DNA of 64,000 nt from Saccharina japonica (taxonomy: Eukaryota > Sar > Phaeophyceae > Laminariales > Laminariaceae), in contig MEHQ01003941.1 of assembly GCA_008828725.1 (NCBI GenBank), positions 47,391-111,390 of the forward strand. Direction: 5' to 3'. This document shows, piece after piece, positions 33,254 to 44,526 of the stretch (position 1 is its first letter; each line of letters opens with the position of its first letter). The translations under genes were made by a program, and so were the position numbers. The notes beneath the pieces are model-generated. The model was given only the letters and a program-made list of their open reading frames with translations, made no database searches and was not told where the DNA came from.

Positions 33254-36200
33254 GGCTGGTTGCTGTTGCTACTGCTAACACTGCTACTGCTACTGCTAAC
33301 ACTGCTGCTGCTGCCGCTGCCACGGCCGCTATCGCTGCTGCTGCAACTACAGTAGGGGTTAACGCGCCTCTCGTGCCCAAGCCAAGCTCCACACGGTGTT
33401 TATCACGTACGACAGCAGCAACGACAACAACAACAACAACAACAACTAATGTAACTGCGACGGAACGGGCGCGGCCGCACGCTTTTTCGAGGCGGGACAA
33501 CGGTGCCCCCCCCACTCCCAAAAAGCGGTACAACTGGTAGATTGACACCGGGCCGAAAGAAAAAAAAATCGCTCGTGATGCGTGACGCGCGCGCCCCCTA
33601 CCTGTCTCGTCTTGATGAAGAGGGTGAATTCAGCCGCGACCGTGTTTCCGCCCAGCTCATTCTTAAGGATGTCGCTCAGCCTCCACAGGGCGAACATTAC
33701 GTACACCACGCCCAGCAAGAACGCCTGTTTGGGAGTGGAAACCCCGGGTGTTGAAAAGCGCGGCCCAGAAGCGTATCGAGGTTATAACGCGAAATCGGTC
33801 ACGCCCGCTTGCAATTTACTCGCATCACGGCATATAGCCGTGAGAGCCGTACCCGGCATGTGTGTTCATGGTGTCGGCCGCGGGTGCTACGCCGCCCTCG
33901 GCCCTGTTCACGCAAAAAAATCTCCATCCCCGCCACAAAAAATATCTCTTGTCGCTTTTGAAAAGACGAAAAGAAAAGTCCGGGGCAAAAAAATAACAAA
34001 AAGCACGAAAGGGGGCTCGGGGCATGCGCTTGTGGCCACCAAGGCCGGGGCAACTGTACTACTATTAATATAACACAAACAGTAAACACCTAAAAGAGTA
34101 CAATGTCTAGCTAACAATTTCGATAAAAGTCCTCCTCATGCCGTCCAGTTTCGCCGTATCAGACACAAAACAACGAGAAAACAAAAATCGCAAGAACATA
34201 ATTAGACTCCTCTGTACAAAAGGGCAAAACGATGGGAAAAGGGCGGGCGTGTTTCCCTGTACGACCTTGGCGAGGTATCGCTACCTTGCGGAAGGGGGGA
34301 AAGGGGGGAGGGAGGGAGGGAGGGAGGAGTGTGGCGAGCACCTGCAGGGCGAAGAAGCGGTAGGACAGCTGCTGATACCGCGAGGGGACGTACGGGAGCT
34401 TCCTAAGCAGGCGCCCCGAGATGTACATCCTGCACAGCATCCACGCCGCCCAGAACCCCACCAAAAATACACGCGCGGAGGCGACCTGCCGGCACAAGCA
34501 CGACGCGTGATACGAGCAAACAAGGGATGTCACGAGGGGGGAAATATATACATACATATATATAAACATGCGCGCGCTGATTGGCTCGAGAGATAAGGCG
34601 GAAAGGGGGTGCAGAGCATCAGGACGGGCGGGGGCTGGAGTGAGGGTGGTTTGCAGGGGGGGGGTGTGCTTCATTTTCATGCATGGCAGTAGTCGTATGA
34701 CCATATACCCTCGCATCCCTACAATGCCGGGACGGAGCACGTCGGGTTTTCACCGACCAGGCAGTTTGCAGTTTGCAGGGGGTGGGGTGTTCAGGCATGC
34801 CACGTCGAGAAAAAAACCAACACGTCAAAAGCGGGCTCCGACCCGAGGCCCCCCAATAATCCACCGAGCACAGTGATGTTGTCCTTTGCGACATGCGTTT
34901 CATTTTCGTCACGATTCTCTCCCCTCCCTCCCACGCTCCCCGACCACATGAAAGGACGAGCACTCTGTCTTGGCTGTGTTAGCCCGACATCATCTTGAGA
35001 TTACCTCCACAAGAAAAGTTGGAGTCATCTGTTCTGTACAGGAACCCTCTCCCGGCATCGACAACACCGCAGCGCTCCCCCCCCCCCGACCCCAACAGCT
35101 ACCAGCTACAGCTACATCGCACACTCTACTTCACCAGGAAGATTATTCGATGCACGCCGCTTCTGTTCCCACGCGGTCAGCGCTACAGCAAACCTGGCCC
35201 GAGCAGCCGCTGCAGGCAACAGCTCCGGACAGCGATCGACCCGACACTAACAAGGAAGTTCTGCAAGTCCCAGCGAAGAAGAAAACGGGTCTCCGTGGGT
35301 CAGCCCCGCCTTGGTTCTTAGTAGGATGCAGCTAGGATGCAGCTTACCCTTCATGCGACTCGCCAAACACCTCACGGCGCTTCGCGCTTGGTGCAAGCAG
35401 TGTCTGCCTGATCCGTGAAAACCCGACGACCTCCGTCCCGACTATGTGGGGGTGCGAGAGTTTATGGTCATACGACTACGGCCCTGCATGACATGAGTAC
35501 ACCCCGACCCCCCCGCCCAACGCCCCCCCTGCAGGCACTTTTCGCTCGTCCGTATATACGTTTCGCGGTGGACACAGTAAATGGTTTGCGTCCCGACCAG
35601 CCTTCCGCCCACCCCGCGACGGTCGTTCGGACGGCGCTGATTTTGATTGGCCCATATGACCTTGGCAGCAATGACCGTTCCTTCGGCGCCAATTTTGACT
35701 TGACCAACAGCGCCGGGGGTTCCTGCAGCGCTGAACATGATTGGTCTGAACCAATCCCTACAGCGAGGGCCATTCCCACAATCGCCTATTTTTATTGGGC
35801 CAAAAAAACGATGGCCATTCCTGCGGGTGCCGATTCTGATTGGCCTGCAAACAATCCGGAAGAACAACGATGGCCATTGTAACGACGCCTGGTATATGAT
35901 TTGGACTGTCTGAAAGCGTTGGTCGTTCCTACAGCGCCGACTCTGATTGGACGACGACGACAACGTCTCCACCAACTCCCCGTCCTCCACCACCGATATC
36001 TCGCTCACCCTCACGCCGCCAAAACTTACCTCCCGCTGCAGCAATAACCCCAAAAGCCATGACAAAAAGGCAACAACATGCCATATACGCCGCATAGAAA
36101 ACCTGAAAAGTATGTACCAGGTATGACTTACCCAGGCGAACGCCTCTCGCTGGAACTCCGGCCAGTTCTGGACAGCCAGCAAGGACCCACGCTCCCATAC

Positions 36201-38021
36201 CGTCAGGCTCGGAAACGACGTGAGGTCGACCAACAGCATGAACAGCAGCGTCGTCGTGCCCAAGGCGATCTTCGCGCGGGTTGCCAGAGGGCAGCAGGCG
36301 TGAGTTGCGGGGGCGGAAAGGGGTGGGGGGAGAGGTGATCTTCGCGGTTTGTATACGTAGGGTGTAGAAGGCGTGGATAGCGGGGGGGGGTACTTCATTT
36401 TGATGCATGGCCGTAGCCGTATGACCGCAGACTCTCGCATCGCTAAACAATGCCGGGGCGGAGCATGGGGGGTAAATTAAGTACGGCTACCACCGCCGCT
36501 TGAAAAAAGTGCCTGGTTGAAGCAGGCACTTGCCTTCGAGAGCGGCGTGTAGACGAAGCTGCAAAACATCCGGTTGTTAAAAACAAAAAAACAAAGCGAA
36601 ACTTCTACAACCCTCCTCCTCCCCCGGACCCGTCGGTCTGCTCTACAGTACAGCGGAAGGCAACATGTGTTCTACTAAATACGTACGATCAATTCAAGCA
36701 TGTCAGATGGCAGGCAGGCAGGCAGGCGTGACTGACTGTTAAAAACGCTCGCGCTTATCCGTTTTCATGCAAGAAGACGGCAGGCTCGATCGACAACCAT
36801 CTTCGTGTGATATAACGCGAGCGACGACCAAGCTCGCGGCGAGACAGATTACAGACAACCGGCCGACCGACCGACGACGTGAGCGTGTGCTTTCCGCCCG
36901 AGATGTCCAGCACACGAGACAAGAGACGATAGGCCCGGCCCACAACATATCGTGTTACGCGATGTCACGCACACCACACGCCCCCGCCCCCACCGCTAGC
37001 CCCCGGCCCCGCCCCTTTCACGTGCCTTCTGTCGCCAACCTCCCCCCCCTCTACCTCGTCCTTAAGGCGTTGCGCCTCCAACCTTTGCCGGATGCCGCCT
37101 CGGTCCACACAACCCACCCATCCGTCCACCCGCTCCCCCCCCGATAGCGCACCACAAACTGCTAACTCTGAACCACGAACCGTGAACCACGAATCACGAA
37201 CCACAAACCACCAAAACCAGAACCGCGCTGCATCTCCTTCCTAGGTGCCGCTAAGCCTACCCGCCTCTCCACCCACCACCACCACCCACCCACCCATCCC
37301 ACGACCACCCACCCCACCATGCCACACAACTCCCACAGCGACAGCGAACCGCGCACCCGTTGCGAAACTGCGACCTGATTGCGAACCGGTTGCTAGTCAC
37401 GAGTCACGAACCTCAGACCACGGATACGAGCCGCGGACCACGCCGCCTTCCCACACCCTACGCCCACGCACCCACCCGCACACCATACCCACCCCCCAGC
37501 GACAGCGAACCGCGCACCCGTTGCGAAACTGCGACCTGATTGCGAACCGGTTGCTAGTCACGAGTCACGAACCTCAGACCACGGATACGAGCCGCGGACC
37601 ACGCCGCCTTCCCACACCCTACGCCCACGCACCCACCCGCACACCATACCCACCCCCCAGCGACAGCGAACCGCGCACCCGTTGCGAAACTGCGACCTGA
37701 TTGCGAACCGGTTGCTAGTCACGAGTCACGAACCTCAGACCACGGATACGAGCCGCGGACCACGCCGCCTTCCCACACCCTACGCCCACGCACCCACCCG
37801 CACACCATACCCCCCCCCCTGCGACAACGAGAACCGCGAGCCGGTTTCAAACCGCGAAACCGCGAGCCAAAAACCGGCTGCGAACCGCAAACCACGAGAG
37901 CCGACAACCGCACGAACCGTATATCACAAAACCGCGAACCACGAACCGTAAAGCGCATAACCACAAAACAACAATACCGAGAAACGGGGACGCCCCTCTA
38001 CACGCCCTCTTCTACGCCCGG

Positions 38022-38074
<53 letters not shown>

Positions 38075-41000
38075 ACCTTGGGAACGTAGAAGCCCATGCA
38101 CCTCCCGGAGCTGCCTCCGGCCCTGGACCTGCCGATACCGTCGGCGATGCAGAGCGCCACCACTAAGAACACCGCGATGGCGACGCTGAGGGACATTTCG
38201 CTCGCCAGGCCCCACGACGCGGACCCCGGCGCGACGAAATTTCCGACGATCATGACAGGGTTCAGGTACAGCGCCACGGAGAGGCCCAGGAAAGCCAGCC
38301 ACTTGCGCTCGTGAAGGGCGTTCTGATACACATAGGAGGAGGCGGAGGCGGGTGGGGAGGGGAGGGGAGGGGTGTACTCATGCCATGCATGGCCGTAGCC
38401 GTAAGACAATAGACCCTCGCATCCCTACAACGCCGAGACGGAGCACGTCGGGTTTTTCACCGACCAGGCGGACGTTGCTTGCTTGCGCCAAGCGCGAAGC
38501 GAAACGTGAGGTGTCTGGAGAGTCGCACGGAGGGTGGGCTGCATCCTACGAAGAACCCCCCAACATCGCCCTTCTACTTTATAAGGCATACGGAAAGGTT
38601 CTCATTAGGGCTGGCCACACTCTGAGCGGGATCAAAGACGTCTTGTCGGATTACCCCATATATCCACACCAGGCGAGGTTAGGTGTCCGGTTAAGTTCGC
38701 AGGGCGGGAGTAGTCGGCCGAAAGCGAACGACCAACGCAACAAAAGCGCATTTTACAAAAACAAGAGGGGATCCTCCCCGGCACCGCATCCCACAGCTAT
38801 ATAGGTATGATCGGAGGTGGCGGCGCTTCGGCTTCAGTTTGCGTCACAGGACGGCGGCCGCTTTTCTCTCTCTCTCTCTCTCTCTCTCTCGCTCGGACCC
38901 AGCCGGACGAGCCGGAGAGACTGATCGTCCAGACACACCACCCGAAGACCTTCACTACTGCTTCAACACCTTGCCGGCCACGATGCTCACGTGATCGCCC
39001 GACACTCCAACAAGCCCACGCGCCGATACCGGTGGTTCAAATACCACGCCGCGCCGTTCCATCGACGACAACCGCGCCCCCCCTTCCCCCCCCCCGCCCC
39101 CGACAAATAAACACCACGCTTTCCTGCCCCGTCTTCGGACAACGCAGCTTGTAAATAACATTGAACCCCCACGCTGCAAGACAACTCCCGCCCCCCAGGA
39201 ACACAGCGTGTACACTTTTGAAACCTTCCGTCGTAACACGACCCCCCCCCCGTCCCCTGGGAACACAGCGTGCTCACACGGAAAGCCTTCGGCGAAACAC
39301 AAACCCCCGCCCCCTTGATAACACATCGTGCTTACCTTGAACCCCCCCGCCGCGTTACGGTGGAAAACCGTGTAGCACCAGTAAAGCCACACCGGCAGCC
39401 ACAGCGCCAGCACACACGCCAAGGTTATCCGCGCCCACGGCTCCGTCGCGCCTGTCTCGTACTCTAGCGCCCATTGCGCCGAGCTCAGCCCAGCAAAATT
39501 CTGAGTCACGCCGCTGCTGCCGTTGCCTCCGTCAAGCACGCTGCTGTTAGCAGCTGTCGTCAGGAAACCGACCTTTTTAGTGGACCGGTAAATTGAGGAG
39601 AATAAGGGGGGGCGGTAAACAGCGAGAAGGTGGGGGTACTCATAGTCATGGATGGCCGTACGTTGTCGTATGAGGGGGGAAGGGAAAGTCGGATTGCATT
39701 CCCCCACAGGCACTTGATTCTGCAGGTCAGTCGGTTGTACTGTATGTATCCATTCTACAAATGAATGAGCACATTTACATGGGCGGTCGTCTGAATGATG
39801 CGGTGGAACGCAGCGGCGTTCTCACCAATCAGGGTGGCCGAGAGGTCGCGGGGGGCGGGGCGGGACTGGGAGGGGTCGTATCAAGAGTACACCCTGAAAA
39901 ATGCCATACCACGAACGTACATCACTGCAATACACATTACGAAAAATACAGCACCAAACCTTACGCACCCCTCGTACAAACTAGAATAGAAAGCACTAAA
40001 CCTTACAATACGACAACGCACTCACAAATCATACAAAGAAATAAAAATAAAAAACGAACAAAAACAAGCCTTCAACAATACAAAAGCCCTTCGAAATTTC
40101 CACTAAAAACGTAAAAAAAAGTACAGGGAAATACAATGAAAACAAAACAGCACACAACACCAGGCACATAAACGACACGGTGTGCGTGTTGTGCACACAC
40201 CTGCACGCGGTACTGGCTGATGAGCGGCTGTCCCCGAATGGTTTCTTGGTTCTGGTAGAAATTGAAAAGTGTGTAGCCACGGTCCGTCGGAAGGCTCCGG
40301 ACCCGAACAGAGATGCCTTCCTGCTCAACACCAGAACCCGGAGAGAGTTGGGTCGATCGTGTGTGTAAGGGTAGATAGAAAGTGGTGTGGTGTGGTGGGC
40401 ACGTGAGCGACAGCGGTGGGGGGGAAGGGTTGAATAACACAAAAGACGAGCTATTTGGGTATCGGTGTGGGGGGGTTGGGGGGCGTTTGATTTCTCGCTG
40501 CGGTATAATATTATGTTTGGCCGATTCTGCGAATCAACATGGGCGACGCCACGAAGCAAAGAAATGCAGAACGAACCTGTGGATGCGTCACCCGAAGCGA
40601 TGGCGTCGAAACCGGATCCATGCGAGCGGGTATCCAATCATCTACATCATCAATTTATCATCAACACGACATCACCATCACCCATCTCTACCACACGCAT
40701 ACGCATCATCTATCGGAAGCATCATCCAGCAACGAGCATGGCAGCCAACATGCATAGCGAGCACGCGGACAGGGGGTGGGGAGGGGGGGGGGGTGGGGGG
40801 GGAGGCTACAGCGGAACTGGGCGCGATGGCGAACGAACGAGCAACGTCTTCCTTATGCAAACGGTCCTTGCCTCGCACCGCCCGCCCCGGCCGCGGCCCG
40901 CCCGGCCCCGGCAGCGGCGGCCGGGCCGGGCGCGAACACGAGCCGGTAGACGAACAGAGGTTCCCAGCCCTCCTCGCAGTCGCCCCATTCGCCCCCGTCC

Positions 41001-43098
41001 CCCGCTCCCCCCACACACGCCTCCAACTCCAAGTCCACGATTGCCGGGTCCGGGAGCGACTCTAGCGTGGTGTCGTTAGCGAACGACGCGTGGAGGGAGA
41101 CGCTCCCGTAGAGGTCCGTCATGCCGGCGAAGTTCCCCGAGAATAAGGCGCCATAGGGAGTCGCTGCCGAGGACGTTAGCAACGACGACGACGACGGCAT
41201 CCGCAACGGAGACAAGCCCGAAGGAAGCGTTACCGGGTCAAATGAAGTACACCCCGAAGCGGACGCGTCGCCGCTGTCACCACCACCGCCATCGCCGCCG
41301 CCACCACTGCCACCGCTGCTGCTGCCGATGCCGCTGCAGTCATCCGCCCCCGGCGCGGCGGGGAGGGTAGACGTCCCCCGTAGGTTGTCCCGCACGATGA
41401 GGGCGATGCCCAGGCCGAAGATGAGGTAGGTCAGGAAGAGGAGAGACGCGACCATCGCGGCGGGCATCACCTCCATGAGGATGATCGGCTCGGACTGAGC
41501 CGTTAGGCGGATATTTCGTACATCCAATTCTTCTTCAAGAGCTGCAGATGGGGTTGGGGTTGGGCGTGTGGGCGAGGGATTGGAAGGGGGGTGGGGGTGA
41601 CAGCGGGGGCGGGTACTGGGGGACGGGGGGCGGTAGCTATCAAGCGCGTGCGCGCGTGGGCCGGGCGGGCCCGCGGAACGGCTCTGAGAGAAAGCTCGCA
41701 GACTGACTGATATTTGTCTGTTGTACACTAACGGTGAATATCTGCTGCACAGTAACGGTAAAGAGCGTTGATGAATCATAACCCACGATATTTCTCCGGC
41801 TGGAGCGGTGGGCCGATTTCTTCACCAGCGGTTTTCCCCCAAACGCCTCCGTACAAACCTTCACCTTCCGCGCGCGCACTCACGAACCGCAAAATACGCT
41901 ACTAACCGATGTTGTAGACGCACGAGGGATCATGTCACGGGTGGCAGCGCGGGTTACAAAAAACACATCAGGAGGCGCCGGCACAGGCTGTCGCTCGCAA
42001 ACGGCTACGTCACGCCACGGGTGGGCTCACAGGCACCCCCCCGCCCTCCCGCCGCCCCTCTCTTCCTCCCAGTCCCCCCCCACGCCAACCCTTGCTTAGT
42101 ACGCGCGCAAACAAACCGACTCTTACCTTGCAATATCTGCTTCGGCCCCGGCAGCCTCCCGATGAAGCTGTTCGCCCTCGCCCTCAGCCGTCTCGCCTCC
42201 TCGGCGACTCCCCCAACGCCACCCCACCCCCCGACACCGCCGAAACTTCCGCCACCACCTGCCCCGCTGTCCTCCGCTCCCGACTTAGCGTGCCTTCGAT
42301 CGGCCTCAGTGAACGGCGTCATCGATCCGTTCGGAGAAACGAGCGACACCATCTGCGGAGCAGCGTCTAGCGGCGACGGCTTCGCCGCTGCCGCGGTAGC
42401 AACAGCGGCAGTAGCAGTAGCAGCAGCTGTAGCAGCAGCGTTCTCGTTTGGCCCATCTCCTGCTCCTCCTCCTCCGCCTTCGATTCCTCCTCCTTCTCCT
42501 CCTCCTCCTCCTTCGCTTCCTCCTGCCCCCCCTCCTCCTCCTCCTCCTCCTCCTCCAACTATTGGTCCCGAGTGACGGCGATTGTGCGCCGAGCCGCCCC
42601 CCACCCTCGCCACGACCACTGGCGGCGCCGGTACAGCAGCATCACCGCCACCGTCACCGCCGGCGGCGCCGGCGGCGCCGCTAGAGGTCGCGGAGGCCAG
42701 ATCCTGCGCGTTCTGCAGTATGCCGAGCCGGGGGGCGGACATCTTGCGGGTGTGGCCCCTGGTCACGGAGGAAGTGGGTAGAGCATTCGGCGTCAGGGAA
42801 CGCTGCCGCCGGTCGTGCTTGAGCGAGGACGAGAATGAGCCGCTTCCGGAGCCGAGGTAAGGCCCCGCGCTCAGGAGCGGCACGGGGGGGTGTGGCTCCA
42901 GGGACGTGTCTCGCGACGTTGGCGGTATTAAAGGCGGCGGCGGCGGTGGCAGCAACGGCGGCGGCGACACGGCTGTCACGGTCGTCGCAAACCCGATCTC
43001 TCGTTTCTCCTCTCCTTCCGATTCGCCAGTTGCATTTCCGGAAGCACCACCACCACCACCACTACCACCACCACCACCACGGCGAAAACCATCACCAC

Positions 43099-43131
<33 letters not shown>

Positions 43132-43969
43132 CAACCTGTTTTTCTTCGGCACTCCCCCGGACCCAGCGACCGTTCCACGCGACGCCCCTGCTCGGATCGA
43201 CCCTTGGCAACCCGCGCCTCCTCGGCGGATGAAAAGCCGCCGCTGCCGCCACGGCGACGTCGTCGGCATTGCCATCCTCGTCGGCATCGTCATCGTCGTC
43301 ATCGTCGTCGTCATCGTCGTCCCAGTGTGCACCCCACGCGTCGGCCGACTTGGTCCGTAACACTCCGGCGCTCGGCCGGCGTCTGGGATCTACAGCGCCT
43401 GTCTCGCCTCGCATGTCGGTGCGGGGAGAAGGCCCGCGCAAGGGCGGGTGGACACGCCTGCGGTCCGCCGACGCCCCCACGGCAAGCGGATGAATCCCGC
43501 GCTCGAGGTGGTGACTGCTATAGCTGCTACTTCTGCTCCTGATGCTTCTGCTCCTGCTTCTGCTCCTGCTGCTGCTTCTGCTCCTGCTACTTCTGCTGCT
43601 GCTGCTTCTGCTGTTTCTGCCGTTGCCGCTGCCGCTGCTGTTGCTATTGCTGTTGCTGTTGCTCCTACTGTCATTGCTACCGTCGTTGCTGCTCCTGCTG
43701 CTCCTACTACTCCTACTGCCACCGTCGCTGTTGCTGCCGCTGTTGCTGCCGCTGTTGCTGCCGCTGTTGCTGCCGCTGTTGCTGCCGCTGTTGCTGAAGC
43801 TGTTACTTCCGCCGTTGCTTCCGCTGTTGCTTCCGCTGTTGCTTCCGCTGTTGCTGTCGTTGTCTGAAACGACTACGTAATCGCTGCTGCTGTTCCGTCG
43901 TTCCTGAGCGGTGATTGAAGTCGCCGTCGCCGTCGTCGTCGTACCTGCCGCTGGCGACGGCGCTTTCAT
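20405..43969 (-). CDS. Wntless/TMEM181-like polytopic membrane protein fused to a class 3 lipase
   Basis: Exons in transcript order: 43969-42127, 41541-about 40879, 40320-40201, 39865-39779, 39572-39336, 38322-38077, 36269-36132, 34485-34342, 33724-33602, 33092-32988, 31343-31147, 30846-30688, 30279-30108, 29502-29444, 29022-28872, 28235-27000, 25953-25732, 25446-25300, 23666-22530, 21929-21747 and 21001-20405, about 2,650 codons. Exon 1 encodes a Ser/Gly/Asn- and Asp-rich cytosolic tail. Exon 2 has a first membrane segment and an ectodomain. Exons 5-10 carry about seven more hydrophobic segments with FYVPK and LRKLPYVPSRY, matching the TMEM181/Wntless-like domain. Exons 13-20 carry the lipase: VVAFRGS, VHTGFWNSY, GHSMGGALA (Ser elbow), VSFGAPRVGN, DGDPVP (Asp) and SHLVEAY (His). 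The triad is complete, so a membrane-anchored acylglycerol or phospholipid lipase is likely. The exon 2 end and exon 12 start are uncertain. Confidence 0.75.
22024..22256 (-). repeat. Poly-C-terminated dispersed repeat, long copy
   Basis: A G run, then TGTACTTCAT and the full core through GCGCGAAGCGCCGTGAGGTG, GCATCCTACTAAGAACC and on to GATGACAGCTTTAATG. It lies between the two most 3' lipase-gene exons that flank 22530 and 21929. Confidence 0.9.
23486..23553 (-). repeat. Coding poly-Gln tract (CAG/CAA)n
   Basis: Encodes a Gln run with one His near the start of the 379-codon lipase-gene exon, within the insert between the catalytic Ser and Asp. It sits in frame with the joined gene model. 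Confidence 0.85.
23698..23740 (-). repeat. Poly-C-terminated dispersed repeat cut by an assembly gap
   Basis: A G run followed by TTCATTTTCATGCATGGCCG, then Ns. The gap probably exists because the repeat could not be assembled. Confidence 0.85.
23741..23940. other. Assembly gap (exactly 200 Ns)
   Basis: Run of N in a lipase-gene intron starting inside a dispersed repeat copy. The round length suggests an estimated gap size. Confidence 1.
24715..24930 (+). repeat. Poly-C-terminated dispersed repeat with TACCAGGTA insertion
   Basis: Long copy from CGCCTCGCAAGCG and GGTTCTTAGTAGGATGCAGC through the core to GAGTACCCCCCCC. At 24878-24886 it reads TACCAGGTA where other copies have a single TA (GGGTCTATGGTCAT), a 7-bp insertion. 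Confidence 0.9.
25040..25105 (+). repeat. Poly-C-terminated dispersed repeat, short copy
   Basis: Only the last part of the family remains: a CGTCATACACACGACTAAGG variant, GCCATGCACGACATG and GAGTACACCCCCC. Confidence 0.8.
25122..25192 (+). repeat. Poly-C-terminated dispersed repeat, short copy
   Basis: CGAGGGTCTG, TGGTCATACGACTACGGCC, ATGCATGACAGTGAGTACACC, then a C run. In a lipase-gene intron. Confidence 0.85.
25580..25637 (-). repeat. Poly-C-terminated dispersed repeat, very short copy
   Basis: A long G run, then ACTCATGCCCGGCATGGCCG and TAGTCGAACGACC. It is the most 5'-truncated recognisable minus copy. Confidence 0.7.
26644..26934. repeat. Poly-G (26 nt) and poly-C (39 + 18 nt) tracts
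   Basis: G run at 26644-26669; C runs at 26875-26913 and 26917-26934 separated by ACA. Intronic in the lipase gene, just downstream of its 412-codon exon in transcript direction. Confidence 0.9.
28558..28662. repeat. Poly-G tracts
   Basis: Two G runs of about 21-23 nt in the intron upstream of the 412-codon low-complexity exon. Confidence 0.85.
29084..29167. repeat. Tandem CCGTTTCAAAAA repeat
   Basis: About seven 11-12 bp units, ending beside an A-rich tract. Intronic. Confidence 0.85.
29516..29612. repeat. (GGAC)n and poly-G tracts
   Basis: About seven GGAC units followed by GAAC variants, then a G run of about 27 nt at 29586-29612. It is the pyrimidine-rich side, on the minus strand, upstream of the acceptor for exon 29502-29444. 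Confidence 0.85.
29670..29775. repeat. Degenerate AAGCC/AACC tandem repeat
   Basis: Irregular 5-10 bp units (CCAAGCC, CCAACC, CTCAAGCC) in a lipase-gene intron. Confidence 0.75.
32178..32884. mobile_element. TA-flanked inverted-repeat element, 703 bp, non-coding
   Basis: CGAGCTGGGCCAGCC at 32180-32194 and its exact complement GGCTGGCCCAGCTCG at 32868-32882 are each bordered by an outer TA. The interior is distinctly AT-rich compared with its surroundings and has no long ORF. The structure fits a non-autonomous DNA transposon with TA target duplication. It lies in the lipase-gene intron between the exons at 33092-32988 and 31343-31147. Only one copy is seen in the window. Confidence 0.6.
33190..33355. 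repeat. CTG-rich tract
   Basis: Imperfect (CTG/CTA)n over about 150 bp in a lipase-gene intron. It produces spurious Leu-, Cys- and Ala-rich ORFs. Confidence 0.85.
34658..34768 (-). repeat. Poly-C-terminated dispersed repeat
   Basis: A G run, TTCATTTTCATGCATGGCAG, CCCTCGCATCCCTACAATGC, TCGGGTTTTCACCGACCAGG, truncated just after CAGGCAG. Confidence 0.9.
35300..35515 (+). repeat. Poly-C-terminated dispersed repeat, long copy
   Basis: Starts near TTGGTTCTTAGTAGG, with an 11-bp internal duplication (AGGATGCAGCT twice), then GCGACTCGCC, CTCACGGCGCTTCGCGC, GTGAAAACCCGACG, the core and GAGTACACC with interrupted Cs. Confidence 0.9.
36380..36470 (-). repeat. Poly-C-terminated dispersed repeat
   Basis: A G run, ACTTCATTTTGATGCATGGCC, a degenerate ACTCTCGCATCGCTAAACAATG and GGGGCGGAGCATG. 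In a lipase-gene intron. Confidence 0.85.
37340..37822 (+). repeat. Minisatellite, three copies of a 161-bp unit
   Basis: The marker GACAGCGAACCGCGCACCCG starts at 37340, 37501 and 37662, exactly 161 bp apart, with no difference noticed by eye. A diverged fourth start follows near 37822. Intronic, between exons 38322-38077 and 36269-36132 of the lipase gene. Confidence 0.9.
38023..38075. repeat. (CT)n(CG)n at a splice donor
   Basis: A dinucleotide run that ends in (GC)n immediately before CACC, the complement of the GTGCGC donor of exon 38322-38077. On the transcript strand the intron therefore begins with alternating GC and then GA repeats. Confidence 0.85.
38358..38557 (-). repeat. Poly-C-terminated dispersed repeat, long copy
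   Basis: An interrupted G run, TGTACTCATGCCATGCATGG, the complete core, CACCGACCAGGCGGACGTTG, AAGCGCGAAGCGAAACGTGAGG and GCATCCTACGAAGAACC. Confidence 0.9.
39118..39345 (-). repeat. Tandem repeat of about 72-75 bp that includes a splice donor
   Basis: On the transcript strand, units beginning near TTCAAGGTAAGCACGATGTG, GTGAGCACGCTGTGTTCCC and GTGTACACGCTGTGTTCCTG follow one another. The first contains the true donor of exon 39572-39336; the later ones carry GTGAGC and GTGTAC, decayed donor-like versions. Confidence 0.75.
39628..39676 (-). repeat. Poly-C-terminated dispersed repeat, very short copy
   Basis: A short G run, TACTCATAGTCATGGATGGCC, then GTACGTTGTCGTATGAGG. Diverged. Confidence 0.7.
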
Positions 43970-44526
43970 AGCGCTAGGTCTTTAGCAGATTCACGGCGTC
44001 TCCTTCCGGCTGCCGTTTGCCTGGGGTTGCCGGTAGCTACAGCAGTAGAGGACGACGTTGGTCGGGTGGTCGGGGAAATTCCGTGGAGCGTTCTCTGTAG
44101 GGACCTTGGGTACAGCAGTAGTTTTAGCAATTTTTTTGCAACCAAACACTCAACATGCAGCGTGTATTATCGATACGACGGCCACTGCTGGACGCGAAGG
44201 CGCGCTGACTGGAGTCGGCGGCACCTTCTGTTGATTTTGATGGCGAAGTTTCTGTCGCCGAGGGACCTTGAGCGCCCTCTCGCTCGTCTCCTCCTCGCCG
44301 ACGAGACTCCACGTTGTATGTATTTTTTTGGAAGAGGAGTTCGAACTCTTTCAGAGGCTTTCTTTGTCCGGGGTTGCTACTATTCCGCAGTAGCGCGATT
44401 TCCAGCAGCGCAGCAGCAGTGCCCGAGCCTTGCACCCAGCTCTCACCAGACAGAGCAACGACTCAAAGAGTCTCTTTGCATATAGTGTAGTGAAGCTTTG
44501 CTGCCTCGTGATCGGCATGCTCACCC
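43970..44526. promoter_or_regulatory. Probable shared promoter region of a divergent gene pair
   Basis: 557 bp separate the start codon of the lipase gene (-, 43969) from that of the HPS6-like gene (+, 44527). The arrangement implies a bidirectional promoter. No TATA box could be assigned. The 10-mer TACAGCAGTA occurs twice (44038 and 44111). The short ORFs here look non-coding. Confidence 0.5.

Noticed and set aside
36030..36132. A 29-bp GTAAGT...TTTTCAG intron followed by a transmembrane-like frame (VFYAAYMACCCLF)
   Set aside because: 29 bp is implausibly short and the resulting phase does not fit the next exon. Joining the TGG at 36132 directly to 34485 is in phase and matches TMEM181-like order. 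The segment contains one of the TACCAGGTA motifs.
40010..40140. Possible extra gene in the A-rich segment near 40.0 kb
   Set aside because: Lysine/asparagine-rich frames from AT-rich intronic sequence of the lipase gene, with no family resemblance.
42835..43880. Long plus-strand ORFs opposite exon 1 of the lipase gene
   Set aside because: They are Arg/Pro/Leu/Ala-rich antisense shadows of the Ser/Gly/Asp repeats. The minus frame has a start codon, a donor and a phase-matched next exon.
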